Source of the DNA: Ferriphaselus sp. R-1
Lineage (GTDB): Bacteria > Pseudomonadota > Gammaproteobacteria > Burkholderiales > Gallionellaceae
Assembly (NCBI RefSeq): GCF_000746095.1
Contig: NZ_KN050807.1
Location: 62,001 to 126,000 of the forward strand
DNA: 64,000 bases
Direction of reading: 5' to 3'
Part shown: positions 28,336-39,191 of the stretch, in pieces
Numbering within the stretch: the stretch's first letter is position 1
How the letters are laid out: each line of letters begins with the position of its first letter
Translations under genes and position numbers: made by a program
Notes under the pieces: model-generated
Seen by the model: only the letters and a program-made list of their open reading frames with translations
What the model was told of the DNA's origin: nothing
Database searches by the model: none

Positions 28336-30113
28336 CCATCCGCCTGTCCATACTGTTGGTGGCCATATCGGACGATGTGGCGCTGCGGTTGGACGGGCGG
28401 TTCAGGGAAGAGGGTGTGGAGGTCGTTTTCCGGCGTGCGGAAACGGCTGAGACTTTGGCGGGGGCCCTGTCCGAGCCGCTGAACCTGCTGATCGCTGGGG
28501 CGTCGCCGCTGTTGGACTTGCGCATGCTGGTGACCGAACTGCGCATCCGCTCGCTGGATGTGCCCATACTCGTGGTGACTGAAACAGGGCGCAATCAGGC
28601 CCAGTTCATGCGTGATGGCGCGCAGGATGTCTTCGTTTCCAGTGACCTTTCGCGTCTGGTGCCGGTCATCCGGCGCGAGCTCACGGCGGCGGTGCAACGT
28701 ATGCAGCTGAGTGAGCAGATCGTCATCACCCATCTGCTGCAGGAGGTCGATGAGTTCATCCTCCGACGTGACGACTTTCCCGTCCTGGTTGGCCACATCG
28801 CTCAGCGCATCATCGAGCTGTTCGATTTCCGTTTGGTCTGGATAGGTTTGAAGGAGCCCGATGGCAGCATCGATGTAGTCGCATCGGCGGGGGCACAAGG
28901 TTATCTGCAGGACATCCCGATGCGCTGGGATGGTGCCGCGCCCGACCATTCCGTGGCTGGATTAGCCATCCGTCGGGGAGTGCCGGTCTCCTTGCCCTGG
29001 GATACTCCCGAGTTGGCACATTTGCGCGACCGGGCGCAGCGCTATGGGTTGCGCAGCATCCTGTCGCTGCCGCTGGGGGTAAAAGGGAATGTGATCGGTG
29101 TGCTGAACATCTATTCACCTCACGAGCAAGCCTTCAGCGAGGCAGTGGTGCAGCGGCTGACCGCGTTTGCTTCGCGCGTGACGGTGGCGATGCTGGCGGC
29201 GCGTGAGCAGCAGGAGTTGCGCCTGCTGGCGCTGGCGATGAGCAAGGCCGCGAATGCCATGTTCATCACCCGCAGCGACGGTGCGATCGAATGGATGAAT
29301 GAGGCACTGACACACTTCAGCGGCTATCCTGTGCAAGAACTGCTGGGGCAGAACCCGCGCATCTTCGGGTCGGGACAGCACGATGCCGGGTTCTGGCAGG
29401 AGATGTGGCAGGCCATGCTGGATGGCCGGGTGTGGAGCAGTGATGTCGTCAACCGCCACCGTGATGGTCATCTTTATACCGTCAACCAGAACGTCTCGCC
29501 GCTCTATGACCTTTCCGGTCGTCTCTCACATTTCCTGGCCGTGCAGCAAGACGTGTCGGAAAAGAAACGGCTGGAACAAGAGATCCACTTCATGGCCTAC
29601 CATGATGCGCTCACCGGACTGCCCAATCGCATCCTTTTCCATGACCGTGTGCAACAGGCCATCGTACAGGCACGCCGTAGCCGCAAGCCACTGGCACTGA
29701 TGTTCATGGATCTGGATGGCTTCAAGGCGGTGAACGATACCTGCGGGCATGCCAAGGGGGACGAGTTGCTGCGGCAGGTCGCCGAGCGGATGAAAGCTTC
29801 GGTGCGCTCGGGCGATACCGTGGCGCGTCTGGCAGGGGATGAGTTCACTGTGCTCTTGCTCGATGTGCAGGGGGCGGAGAGCGTCGCCCAGGTGGCGCAG
29901 AAACTGCTCAACAGCATCGCGCGGCCTTTCGATCTGGGGGATGGGCAGGTGGTGGAAGTGACACTCAGTATCGGCATCAGCCTGTATCCCCGAGATGCGG
30001 GTGAGGCTGAGGCGCTGCTGAACGGCGCTGATCACGCCATGTATCAGGCCAAGAACGGCGGCAAGAACCGCTATGTTTTCCTGTCCCAGATCGAGGACGA
30101 GTCGCCGGTCTAG
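28332..30113 (+). CDS. Pseudoreceiver-GAF-PAS-GGDEF diguanylate cyclase
   Basis: A 593-residue cytoplasmic signalling protein. Residues about 5-115 look like a receiver domain, but the phospho-acceptor position reads LLIAGAS (no Asp), so it is a pseudoreceiver. Residues about 140-295 resemble GAF, 305-415 PAS with a C-terminal PAC segment ([15 protein letters not shown]), and 430-590 GGDEF with [25 protein letters not shown] (501-505) and an I-site RSGD (492-495). The first Gly of GGDEF is Ala, a change seen in some active enzymes. It overlaps the alaS stop by 4 bases; ligands are unknown. Confidence 0.9.
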   Translation: MTIRLSILLVAISDDVALRLDGRFREEGVEVVFRRAETAETLAGALSEPLNLLIAGASPLLDLRMLVTELRIRSLDVPILVVTETGRNQAQFMRDGAQDVFVSSDLSRLVPVIRRELTAAVQRMQLSEQIVITHLLQEVDEFILRRDDFPVLVGHIAQRIIELFDFRLVWIGLKEPDGSIDVVASAGAQGYLQDIPMRWDGAAPDHSVAGLAIRRGVPVSLPWDTPELAHLRDRAQRYGLRSILSLPLGVKGNVIGVLNIYSPHEQAFSEAVVQRLTAFASRVTVAMLAAREQQELRLLALAMSKAANAMFITRSDGAIEWMNEALTHFSGYPVQELLGQNPRIFGSGQHDAGFWQEMWQAMLDGRVWSSDVVNRHRDGHLYTVNQNVSPLYDLSGRLSHFLAVQQDVSEKKRLEQEIHFMAYHDALTGLPNRILFHDRVQQAIVQARRSRKPLALMFMDLDGFKAVNDTCGHAKGDELLRQVAERMKASVRSGDTVARLAGDEFTVLLLDVQGAESVAQVAQKLLNSIARPFDLGDGQVVEVTLSIGISLYPRDAGEAEALLNGADHAMYQAKNGGKNRYVFLSQIEDESPV

Positions 30114-30622
30114 GTCTCCGTCCGTTTCAGCAATACCAGCACAGCCCCTCCGCCACCCAGAGCAGCGGACGGCTCGCACCAGGCGAGCACCAGCGGATGC
30201 TGGCTCAACCAATGGCGGGTGAGTCGCTTCAGCAGACCGTCACTGCCATCCGGTGCCCGACCTTTTCCATGCACGATGTTGACGCAGCGCAGCTGCCGTT
30301 GCTGAGCGTCGGCGATGAAGCGTGCCAGCAGGCCGCGTGCGCCCTCGCTGCTCAGGCCGTGCAGGTCGAGTTGGTCCTGCACCGGAAATTGCCCACGTCG
30401 CAGCTTGCGCAAGGTCATGCGCGACAGGCCGGAGCGCAGGAACTCCTGCGCGGCAAGCTCCTCCGCACCGTGGTCGGACCAACTGTCTTGGATCGGGAGT
30501 GGGGCGACTGTGTGTGTGCGGACCTTGGCGGGACGCGGCGGGGCGGGCGCTATACGGTCATCGGGTGCCAGCGGCGTGACATCCTGCATGGCTTGCCGGA
30601 AGAGGTCGCTGGCGTGTGACAT
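30110..30622 (-). CDS. Smr-domain protein (MutS2 C-terminal-like)
   Basis: A 170-residue protein. The N-terminal half is variable and basic. The C-terminal Smr domain (about residues 85-170) contains the diagnostic LDLHGLSSEGAR and VNIVHGKG, later ALGGGGAVLVLLKR. Smr domains have nuclease activity in several proteins; the target here is unknown, and no MutS ATPase part is present. It converges on the GGDEF gene, sharing a CTAG across both stops, and lies downstream of trxB with a palindrome in between. Confidence 0.92.
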   Translation of the reverse strand: MSHASDLFRQAMQDVTPLAPDDRIAPAPPRPAKVRTHTVAPLPIQDSWSDHGAEELAAQEFLRSGLSRMTLRKLRRGQFPVQDQLDLHGLSSEGARGLLARFIADAQQRQLRCVNIVHGKGRAPDGSDGLLKRLTRHWLSQHPLVLAWCEPSAALGGGGAVLVLLKRTET

Positions 30623-30637
30623 GGGGTGGGGCGTGGA

Positions 30638-30666
30638 CCGTCATCCCGGTAGATGCGGGATGACGG
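30638..30666. repeat. Palindromic repeat between trxB and the Smr gene
   Basis: A perfect 11-base inverted repeat (30638-30648 with 30656-30666, loop GTAGATG) containing GTCATCCC, reminiscent of the widespread GTCATTCCCGC-type repeats and of the element before tgt. It may be a remnant of the same class, and may stabilise or end trxB mRNA. Confidence 0.65.
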
Positions 30667-30673
30667 CGACGGG

Positions 30674-32672
<1,999 letters not shown>

Positions 32673-32805
32673 CGCGGCCCCATTCCTCTAATCGTGGCCG
32701 AAAGTACCGCTGCGCCTAGCGTGGACAATAGCCCACAAAATCAAGAGCGATTGCTGTCCGGCAGTGCTTGAATTGTCAGGAGATGCTTGCATGCCCTCGC
32801 TCATA

Positions 32806-32817
32806 AGCGAATAATCG
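32806..32817. promoter_or_regulatory. Possible toxin-antitoxin operator palindrome
   Basis: GCGAATAATCGC directly before the toxin ATG has GCGA/TCGC arms of 4 bases. HigA-type antitoxins usually autoregulate by binding such sites. Short and unproven. Confidence 0.35.
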
Positions 32818-32821
32818 CATC

Positions 32822-33145
32822 ATGTATCAGATCATCCATTACCTTGATGAGGGGCAGAATGACATCTATCAGTCATGGCTGGACTCTCTTCGTGATCGCA
32901 CGGCCAAGATTGCCATCATCCGTCGTGTTGCGCGTATCGAGCTTGGGCTGTTTGGTGACTGCAAACCTTTGAGGGATGGCATCTCAGAGTTAAGAGTTGA
33001 TGTCGGTGCCGGATATCGTATCTATTACGCACAGGTAGGCAACATGGTTATTTTGCTCACGAGCGGCGGCGACAAGAGGTCTCAGAGCCGCGACATTGAG
33101 CGTGCAATCCGCTTACTCCACGATTGGGAGAAACGAAATGGCTAA
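32822..33145 (+). CDS. higB: RelE/HigB-type toxin (HI1419 family addiction module killer)
   Basis: A 107-residue toxin of the RelE superfamily, probably a ribosome-dependent mRNA interferase. Family features: WLDSLRDRTAKIAIIRRVARIELGLFG-type helices (SLRDRTAKI, RIELGLFGDCKPL), then SELRVDVGAGYRIYYAQ and LLTSGGDKRSQSRDIERA. It precedes the antitoxin, and the two overlap by 8 bases. Codon choice is clearly more AT-rich than in flanking genes, suggesting transfer. A palindrome GCGAATAATCGC ends 4 bases before its ATG and may be the operator. Confidence 0.88.
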   Translation: MYQIIHYLDEGQNDIYQSWLDSLRDRTAKIAIIRRVARIELGLFGDCKPLRDGISELRVDVGAGYRIYYAQVGNMVILLTSGGDKRSQSRDIERAIRLLHDWEKRNG

Positions 33146-33470
33146 TACGCATAGAACACATGAAGCAGCAACGACAGATATGTTCAAAAATGATCCTGAG
33201 CTAGCTGCAGAATATTTGAACTCCGTGCTTGCGGACGGTGATGAGGCTGACCTAATGCTTGCACTCAGAAGTCTAAGCAAATCGTATGGCGGCGTGCAGG
33301 AGGTTGCCCGTCAAGCCGAGGTCAATGCGCATACGTTGTATCGAACTCTGTCTGAGCAAGGGAATCCGGAGTTAAAAACACTTTCGTCGATTCTACGCGC
33401 GATGGGGATGCGCCTAGCCGTTCAGCCTATCAAATCGTTGCATGACGAGCATTCAAAATGCGCTGTCTGA
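33138..33470 (+). CDS. higA: HigA-type antitoxin (HI1420 family, HTH)
   Basis: A 110-residue antitoxin with a helix-turn-helix of the Cro/CI type: FKNDPELAAEYLNSVLADGDEADLMLALRSL-like N-terminal part (ELAAEYLNSVL visible), then GGVQEVARQAEVNAHTLYRTL and ELKTLSSILRAMGMRLAV. The start at 33138 gives the family N terminus and an 8-base overlap with the toxin gene. Expected to neutralise the toxin and repress the operon. AT-richer than neighbours. Confidence 0.87.
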   Translation: MANTHRTHEAATTDMFKNDPELAAEYLNSVLADGDEADLMLALRSLSKSYGGVQEVARQAEVNAHTLYRTLSEQGNPELKTLSSILRAMGMRLAVQPIKSLHDEHSKCAV

Positions 33471-33634
33471 AAGAGGAAACAGATAGCCTAGCGCCAGTCG
33501 AGCATGACGAAGCTTTTATTGCAACCGTGCTGGCCGATGCTGACACCAAGTTCGCATACGACCAACTTAAGGAGGAGTATGCGGCAATACAAGCGGTGCT
33601 TCGTGCTGGGTTAGAGGCGAGAAGTGTTACTTGA
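33458..33634 (+). CDS. Small ORF downstream of the antitoxin (58 residues, unknown)
   Basis: An ATG at 33458, overlapping the antitoxin gene by 13 bases, opens a 58-residue frame beginning MRCLKEETDSL and containing the acidic amphipathic stretch DEAFIATVLADADTKFAYDQL. It looks helical and acidic, as antitoxin fragments often are, but I recognise no family. It may be a third gene of the module, a remnant, or noise. Confidence 0.4.
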   Translation: MRCLKEETDSLAPVEHDEAFIATVLADADTKFAYDQLKEEYAAIQAVLRAGLEARSVT

Positions 33635-33775
33635 TTACCTCTTCAGGCTGGAGCCAGATCGTAGCTACGGAACGCTCTTCCAGACATTTTAAGATGCTGA
33701 AACTAGCTACGTTTGATAAATGCGAATTGGCACAGGGCGTTGTTTAGTGAGGTAAGTAACGCTGGATACCTCGCC

Positions 33776-34720
33776 TTATTGGCTGGGTTGCTCAGGCTCG
33801 GTCGGTTTGGTCGCTCCGGATTTTTGCGGGGTATGTGCGGGCGCTTTGTGCGGCTTTGGTGGGGCGGGCTCACTGGTCGCCGAGCCGAGGGTGCGCGCGG
33901 CGGTCTTCATGCCTGACCACATGTTTTTGGCCTGTGCGATCTGGCTGTCCAGTTCTCGCCGGACGTGGTCTGGTTCTTTCATGATGGGGACGAGCGTGAA
34001 GATCTCGTAGATCACGATGAGCACGATGGCGAACCTGATGAGGAAGAACAGATTCCTGAACAAACCCAGCAGCCATCCCAGCATGCGGCTGGGCAAAGAG
34101 CGTTTGGGCGGGGTCCATTCTGCGCGGGGTTTGGGTGCGGCGGCGGGAGCCGTGGGTTGGTGCGCTGCGGCGGTCTGGCTGGCAGGCCCCCAGCCGTACA
34201 CGTCGTAAGCTCGGGCGCTCTGGTCGGTCCGCTTACCGAGGTGGTGGAACATCTCCCCGTACCGGTGCGACAAGGGCAGGATGATGTCGTAGTAGCCGCG
34301 TGACACCACGATCTGGCCGGGATCGGCGAAGCCCATCACCCGCTGCGCGCCATTGACGGCATCGCCGACGACACACGGTTTGCCGTGCACGTCGGTGGAT
34401 AGCTGTATCGGGCCGAAATTGATGCCCATGCGCAGTGGCATGGGGGTGGAGAACCTGGGGTCTTCGGTCACCATCAACTCGCGCAGCTTCAAGGCCACGC
34501 GGATGCAGTCCTCCGGTTCGACCAGTGCGGTCATGGCTGCGCCATCGCCGGTATCGACCACCATCACATCGGTTGCGGGGATCTTGCTGGTGGCGATCAT
34601 CCACACCGAGACGAAGCGCTCCTTCAGTGCGATCTGTTCGACATTGGTTTGTTCCGGGTATCCGGCAATGCCTGCGAACAGGACACTGCACATCTTTGTG
34701 CTGCCACGAGTTGCGCTCAT
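33776..34720 (-). CDS. Membrane-anchored class III nucleotide cyclase-like protein
   Basis: A 314-residue protein. Residues about 10-180 are a class III adenylate/guanylate cyclase catalytic domain: VVDTGDGAAM (second metal Asp, residue 59), LRMGINFGPI, VVGDAVNGAQRVMGFADPGQIVVS. The first metal Asp, usually in F-x-D-I, is Gly17 here (FAGIAGY), so activity is doubtful. A Pro/Ala linker, then a hydrophobic segment (about 220-245, FLIRFAIVLIVIYEI), and a Pro/Lys/Thr-rich tail with no signal peptide follow. It has no close operon partner; msrA lies upstream on the same strand, 153 bases away. Confidence 0.82.
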   Translation of the reverse strand: MSATRGSTKMCSVLFAGIAGYPEQTNVEQIALKERFVSVWMIATSKIPATDVMVVDTGDGAAMTALVEPEDCIRVALKLRELMVTEDPRFSTPMPLRMGINFGPIQLSTDVHGKPCVVGDAVNGAQRVMGFADPGQIVVSRGYYDIILPLSHRYGEMFHHLGKRTDQSARAYDVYGWGPASQTAAAHQPTAPAAAPKPRAEWTPPKRSLPSRMLGWLLGLFRNLFFLIRFAIVLIVIYEIFTLVPIMKEPDHVRRELDSQIAQAKNMWSGMKTAARTLGSATSEPAPPKPHKAPAHTPQKSGATKPTEPEQPSQ

Positions 34721-34872
34721 CGATCGACTTTCTGCTGAAACCTTAACATTGCGCGAATCTCACCCGGCTCGACCGGACTGCTCTATCTCGGTCGATTATG
34801 CCATGGCCGGGATAAACCCACACCACCGAGCGGGCAGGAGATGCAGCAAGTCAGGCCGTTCGTGTGCCCGGC

Positions 34873-35463
34873 TCATTCCCCGAGCCGGAAATGGCGGATC
34901 GAGTGACAGGTGTAGCCATCGGGATGTTTGATCAGGTATTTCTGGTGATACTCCTCGGCGCGCCAGAACTGCTTGAACGGAGTCACTTCGGTCACCACTT
35001 TGCCTCCCCATTCGCCTGACGCATCCACCGTGCGTATTACTTCGGCGGCGGTGGCCTGTTGCTCGGCGCTGGTGGTGAAGATGGCCGAGCGGTATTGCGT
35101 CCCGACATCGTTGCCTTGCCGGTTGGTGGTGGTCGGGTTGTGCATGCGGAAGAACTCGAACAGCAGGTGGCGGTAGCTCAGTCGCTTGGGGTCGAACTCG
35201 ATCTTCAGCGATTCCGCATGGCCGGTGCGCCCGGTCTTGACCTGCTCGTAGCGCGCGTCCGGGGTTGCGCCGCCGGTGTAGCCGACCTCGGTGCTGAGCA
35301 CGCCGGGGATCTGACGCACCAGTTCCTCCATGCCCCAGAAGCATCCTCCGGCGAGATAGGCGGTTTGTGGGGTGACGGGCATGGCGGTTCCTTTCGTGGC
35401 GGCGTGCGCAGAGAGTGGGACGAGGGCAAGTAAAATCCAGAGCAGGCGTAGCATGGTTTTCAT
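34873..35463 (-). CDS. msrA: Peptide methionine sulfoxide reductase MsrA, exported form
   Basis: Reduces Met-S-sulfoxide. It has 196 residues from the ATG at 35463; the frame is open far upstream, but that part is antisense to dnaE. Catalytic Cys41 is in AGGCFWGMEEL, with GYTGG, TGHAE and DVGTQYRSAIF. The first 21 residues are a clear signal peptide (MKTMLRLLWILLALVP then SAHA-A), so it should act in the periplasm, unlike E. coli MsrA. No MsrB is fused. Divergent from dnaE. Confidence 0.93.
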   Translation of the reverse strand: MKTMLRLLWILLALVPLSAHAATKGTAMPVTPQTAYLAGGCFWGMEELVRQIPGVLSTEVGYTGGATPDARYEQVKTGRTGHAESLKIEFDPKRLSYRHLLFEFFRMHNPTTTNRQGNDVGTQYRSAIFTTSAEQQATAAEVIRTVDASGEWGGKVVTEVTPFKQFWRAEEYHQKYLIKHPDGYTCHSIRHFRLGE

Positions 35464-35601
35464 CGGGCGTGTTCCGGTTAGGTACACGAGGTTGCTGGGC
35501 CTCGCCATTATAGGCATCCGATGGTTTGTCGCCAGCTTGATCGGCGCATTTCGCAGGTGCCGGGGATGATAGAATTCTGCCATTGATCGTCGGTGCTTCC
35601 C

Positions 35602-38600
35602 ATGTCGCAACTCCGTTTTGTCCATCTTCGTCTGCACAGTGAGTTTTCCATCGCCGACGGTATCGTTCGCCTCGATGTCGTCGAGAAGAAGAAGGATGCC
35701 GAGGGCAATAGCTACAAGGTGCATGTCTGTCCGCCAGTCGCGGCGGCACGGGCGGACGGGATGCCGGCGCTGGCGCTGACCGACCTTTCCAACGTATTCG
35801 GCATCGTCAAGTTCTATCAGGCCGCGCGCGGGGCCGGCATGAAACCGGTCATCGGTGCCGATGTGTTCATCACCAACGAAGCTGACCGCAGCAAGCCGTA
35901 CCGGCTGCTGCTGTTGTGCCAGTCCAATGAAGGCTATCTGCGGCTGTGCCGTTTGCTGACCCGCGCCTTTCTGGAGAACCAGCATCTGGGCCGCTCCGAG
36001 TTGCGCCGCGAGTACATCATTGAGGAGGGCAGTGCGGGGCTGATCGCCTTGTCCGGCGCGCAGTTGGGCGATGTCGGTACGGCCTTGCTCAATGGCAACC
36101 GCCAGGCGGCGCGCCAATACGCCGAGGGTTGGGCGGCGTTGTTCCCGGAGCGCTACTACCTGGAGGTGCAGCGCGCCGGTTTCCCTGGCGAGGAAGTGCA
36201 TGTGCGGGGTGCGGTGACGCTGGCGGCAGAGCTGGGGCTGCCACTGGTGGCGACCCATCCGATCCAGTTCATGGCGCGCGAAGAATTCAAGGCCCACGAG
36301 GCGCGCGTGTGCATTGCCGAAGGCTACGTGCTCAACGACAAACGCCGCGCCAAGGCCTTCACCGAGCAGCAATATTTCAAGACTCAGGCGGAGATGGCCG
36401 AGCTGTTCGCCGATCTGCCCGAAGCGCTGGAGAACAGCGTCGAGATCGCCAAGCGCTGCAACCTCACGCTCAAGCTGGGCAAACCGCAACTGCCGGACTT
36501 TCCCACGCCCAACGGCGAGAGTCTGGACCAGTTCCTGTACGACGAATCCGAGCGCGGGCTGATGCAGCGCATGGCGCAGCTTTACCCAGATGAGGCCGAG
36601 CGTGCCGCCAGGTTGCCGCAGTACATGGACCGGCTGAAATTCGAGGTGGATACCATCATCAAGATGGGCTTCCCCGGCTACTTCCTGATCGTGGCCGACT
36701 TCATCCGCTGGGCCAAGGCTTACCGCCACGAACGCTTCCCCAATGGCGTGCCGGTCGGGCCGGGGCGGGGTTCCGGTGCAGGTTCGCTGGTGGCTTATTC
36801 GCTGGGTATCACCGATCTCGACCCGTTGCGCTACGACCTGCTGTTCGAGCGCTTCCTCAATCCCGAGCGGGTTTCCATGCCTGACTTCGACGTGGACTTC
36901 TGTCAGGATGGGCGCGAACTGGTGATCCGTTACGTGCGCGACAAATATGGCGCGCAGTGCGTATCCCAGATCGCTACCTTCGGCACCATGGCCTCCAAGG
37001 GCGTGATCCGCGACGTGGGGCGGGTGATGGATTTCCCCTATGGACTGTGCGACCGCCTGTCCAAGCTGATTCCGCTGGATGGACCTAAGCCGGTCTCCCT
37101 GGCCAAGGCGCGCGAGCTGGAGCCTGAGATCAATGCCATTGCCAATGACGAGGAGGGCGTTCCTGAACTACTGGAACTGGCCGAAGGGCTGGAAGACCTG
37201 ACCCGCAACATCGGCATGCACGCTGGCGGGGTGCTGATCGCGCCGGGCAAGCTCACCGACTTCTGTCCGCTCTACACCGCCGACGGTAGCAATCCGGTGA
37301 GTCAGCTCGACAAGGATGACGTGGAAGCCATCGGTCTGGTGAAATTCGACTTTCTGGGCTTGCGCACGCTGACCATCATCGACTGGGCGGTGCGCTATGT
37401 GCGCCAGACACTCGGTGTGCCGGATTTCAACATCGATACCATCCCGCTCGACGACAAGCCGACTTACGACCGCATCTTCAAGGCGGCCAACACCACGGCG
37501 GTGTTCCAGTTCGAGTCACGCGGGATGAAGGACACGCTGAAGAACGCCAAGCCGGACTGCCTGGAAGACCTGATCGCGCTGAATGCGCTGTATCGTCCCG
37601 GCCCGATGGATTTCATCCCCGACTTCATCAACCGCAAGCATGGCCGCGAAACGGTGGTCTATCCACACCCTTGCTTGGAAAAGGTGCTGGTCCACACCTA
37701 CGGCATCATGGTGTACCAGGAGCAGGTGATGCAGGCCGCGCAGGTGGCAGCGGGCTACAGTCTGGGCGGCGCGGACATGCTGCGTCGGGCAATGGGTAAG
37801 AAGAAGGTCGAGGAGATGGCGAAGGAGCGCGCCAAGTTCGTGGAGGGCGCGGCCAAGAACAACATCGGTGCGGATCAGGCTAACGAGATCTTCGACGTGA
37901 TGGAGAAGTTCGCGGGCTACGGCTTCAACAAGTCGCACGCCGCCGCTTACTCGCTGGTGGCCTACCAGACCGCTTACCTCAAGTGCCACCATCCCGCTGC
38001 GTTCATGGCTTCGACCATGACCTCGGAAATGGACAACACCGACAAGGTGAGTTTTTTCTATCAGGACACGCTGCAACAGGGCTTGACCATCCTGCCGCCG
38101 GACGTCAATTCGTCGGACTACCGCTTCGCCCCCAAGGACGATACGACCATCGTGTACGGGCTGGGGGCAATCAAGGGTACCGGGCAGGCGGCGATCGAGA
38201 ATCTGGTTGAGGCGCGCAAGAGCGGCCCGTTCACGGATCTACACGACTTCTGCCGCCGGGTGGACAAGCGCGTGGTCAACCGCCGCACCATCGAGGCGCT
38301 GATCCGGGGTGGCGCTTTCGATGCCATCAACGACCACAGGCATCAGTTGATGGCATCGCTGGATGCGGCTCTGGAGGCGGCAGACCAGCACGCCCGCCAT
38401 GCGAACCAGAACAGTCTGTTCGGGGACGATGATGGCGCGGACCTGCCGGTGACCATGGCAGATGTACCACGCTGGAGTCTGCGCGAGCGGTTACAGCAGG
38501 AGAAGACGGCGCTGGGTTTCTATCTCAGCGGCCACCCGTATCAGGAATATGCCGAGGAGTTGGCCAAGTTCATCAGGTTGAAGCTGGCCGATGTCACGCC

Positions 38601-39165
38601 GCAGCTGCAAACCTCGAACCGCAGCAGCAATCATGGCGAGGGCGGTGGTGGTCGGCGCAATGCAGGTGTGGCGGTGGTGCTGGCCGGCATCGTCTCCAGC
38701 GTGCGCATCTTGCAGACCCGGCGCGGACGCATGGCGGCGGTGACGCTGGATGATGGTCATGCACAACTCGAACTGACTGTGTTCAACGATGTGTACGAGG
38801 GCAGCAAACAGTGGATACGCGAAGACGAGTTGCTGGTGGTGCGCGGCAAGGCGGGCTACGACGAATACTCCGGCGGGATGCGGGTCAGTGGGGAAGAATT
38901 GTTCGATTTCGCTTCGGCACGCTCAGCCTATGCCAAACGCCTGGATGTCGCCGTCACCCAGGCCAGCGGCGTGACTGTCGCTGATCTGCAGTCCTTGCTG
39001 ATGCCGTATCGCGGCGGGGAGTGTCCCGTGTTCATCCATTACCGCAACGCCGAAGCCAGCGTTCAGCTCCGGCTGGGCGAGGGTTGGGGCGTGATCCTGC
39101 ATGACGAATTGCTCCAGGGGCTGAGACAGCGTCTGGGCGAGCAGAACGTGCGCGTCGTCTACTGA
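35602..39165 (+). CDS. dnaE: DNA polymerase III subunit alpha
   Basis: Replicative polymerase of the chromosomal replisome. It has 1187 residues from the ATG at 35602 (MSQLRFVHLRLHSEFSIADG). The order is the N-terminal PHP domain, the Pol III palm with catalytic Asp pair in MPDFDVDFCQDGRE (about residue 432) and GPGRGSGAGSLVAYSLGITD, the fingers (LYRPGPMDFIPDFINRKHG), the helix-hairpin-helix region, and the C-terminal OB fold (VVLAGIVSSVRILQTRRGRMAAVTLDD; motif RGRMAAVTLDD). No intein. It stands alone, convergent with flgA. Confidence 0.97.
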   Translation: MSQLRFVHLRLHSEFSIADGIVRLDVVEKKKDAEGNSYKVHVCPPVAAARADGMPALALTDLSNVFGIVKFYQAARGAGMKPVIGADVFITNEADRSKPYRLLLLCQSNEGYLRLCRLLTRAFLENQHLGRSELRREYIIEEGSAGLIALSGAQLGDVGTALLNGNRQAARQYAEGWAALFPERYYLEVQRAGFPGEEVHVRGAVTLAAELGLPLVATHPIQFMAREEFKAHEARVCIAEGYVLNDKRRAKAFTEQQYFKTQAEMAELFADLPEALENSVEIAKRCNLTLKLGKPQLPDFPTPNGESLDQFLYDESERGLMQRMAQLYPDEAERAARLPQYMDRLKFEVDTIIKMGFPGYFLIVADFIRWAKAYRHERFPNGVPVGPGRGSGAGSLVAYSLGITDLDPLRYDLLFERFLNPERVSMPDFDVDFCQDGRELVIRYVRDKYGAQCVSQIATFGTMASKGVIRDVGRVMDFPYGLCDRLSKLIPLDGPKPVSLAKARELEPEINAIANDEEGVPELLELAEGLEDLTRNIGMHAGGVLIAPGKLTDFCPLYTADGSNPVSQLDKDDVEAIGLVKFDFLGLRTLTIIDWAVRYVRQTLGVPDFNIDTIPLDDKPTYDRIFKAANTTAVFQFESRGMKDTLKNAKPDCLEDLIALNALYRPGPMDFIPDFINRKHGRETVVYPHPCLEKVLVHTYGIMVYQEQVMQAAQVAAGYSLGGADMLRRAMGKKKVEEMAKERAKFVEGAAKNNIGADQANEIFDVMEKFAGYGFNKSHAAAYSLVAYQTAYLKCHHPAAFMASTMTSEMDNTDKVSFFYQDTLQQGLTILPPDVNSSDYRFAPKDDTTIVYGLGAIKGTGQAAIENLVEARKSGPFTDLHDFCRRVDKRVVNRRTIEALIRGGAFDAINDHRHQLMASLDAALEAADQHARHANQNSLFGDDDGADLPVTMADVPRWSLRERLQQEKTALGFYLSGHPYQEYAEELAKFIRLKLADVTPQLQTSNRSSNHGEGGGGRRNAGVAVVLAGIVSSVRILQTRRGRMAAVTLDDGHAQLELTVFNDVYEGSKQWIREDELLVVRGKAGYDEYSGGMRVSGEELFDFASARSAYAKRLDVAVTQASGVTVADLQSLLMPYRGGECPVFIHYRNAEASVQLRLGEGWGVILHDELLQGLRQRLGEQNVRVVY

Positions 39166-39191
39166 TGCACTTGCCGGTGCGAGGGGCGGCG

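Noticed and set aside
35464-36729. Long upstream extension of the msrA frame on the minus strand
   Set aside because: It lies antisense to dnaE. MsrA with its signal peptide starts cleanly at 35463.
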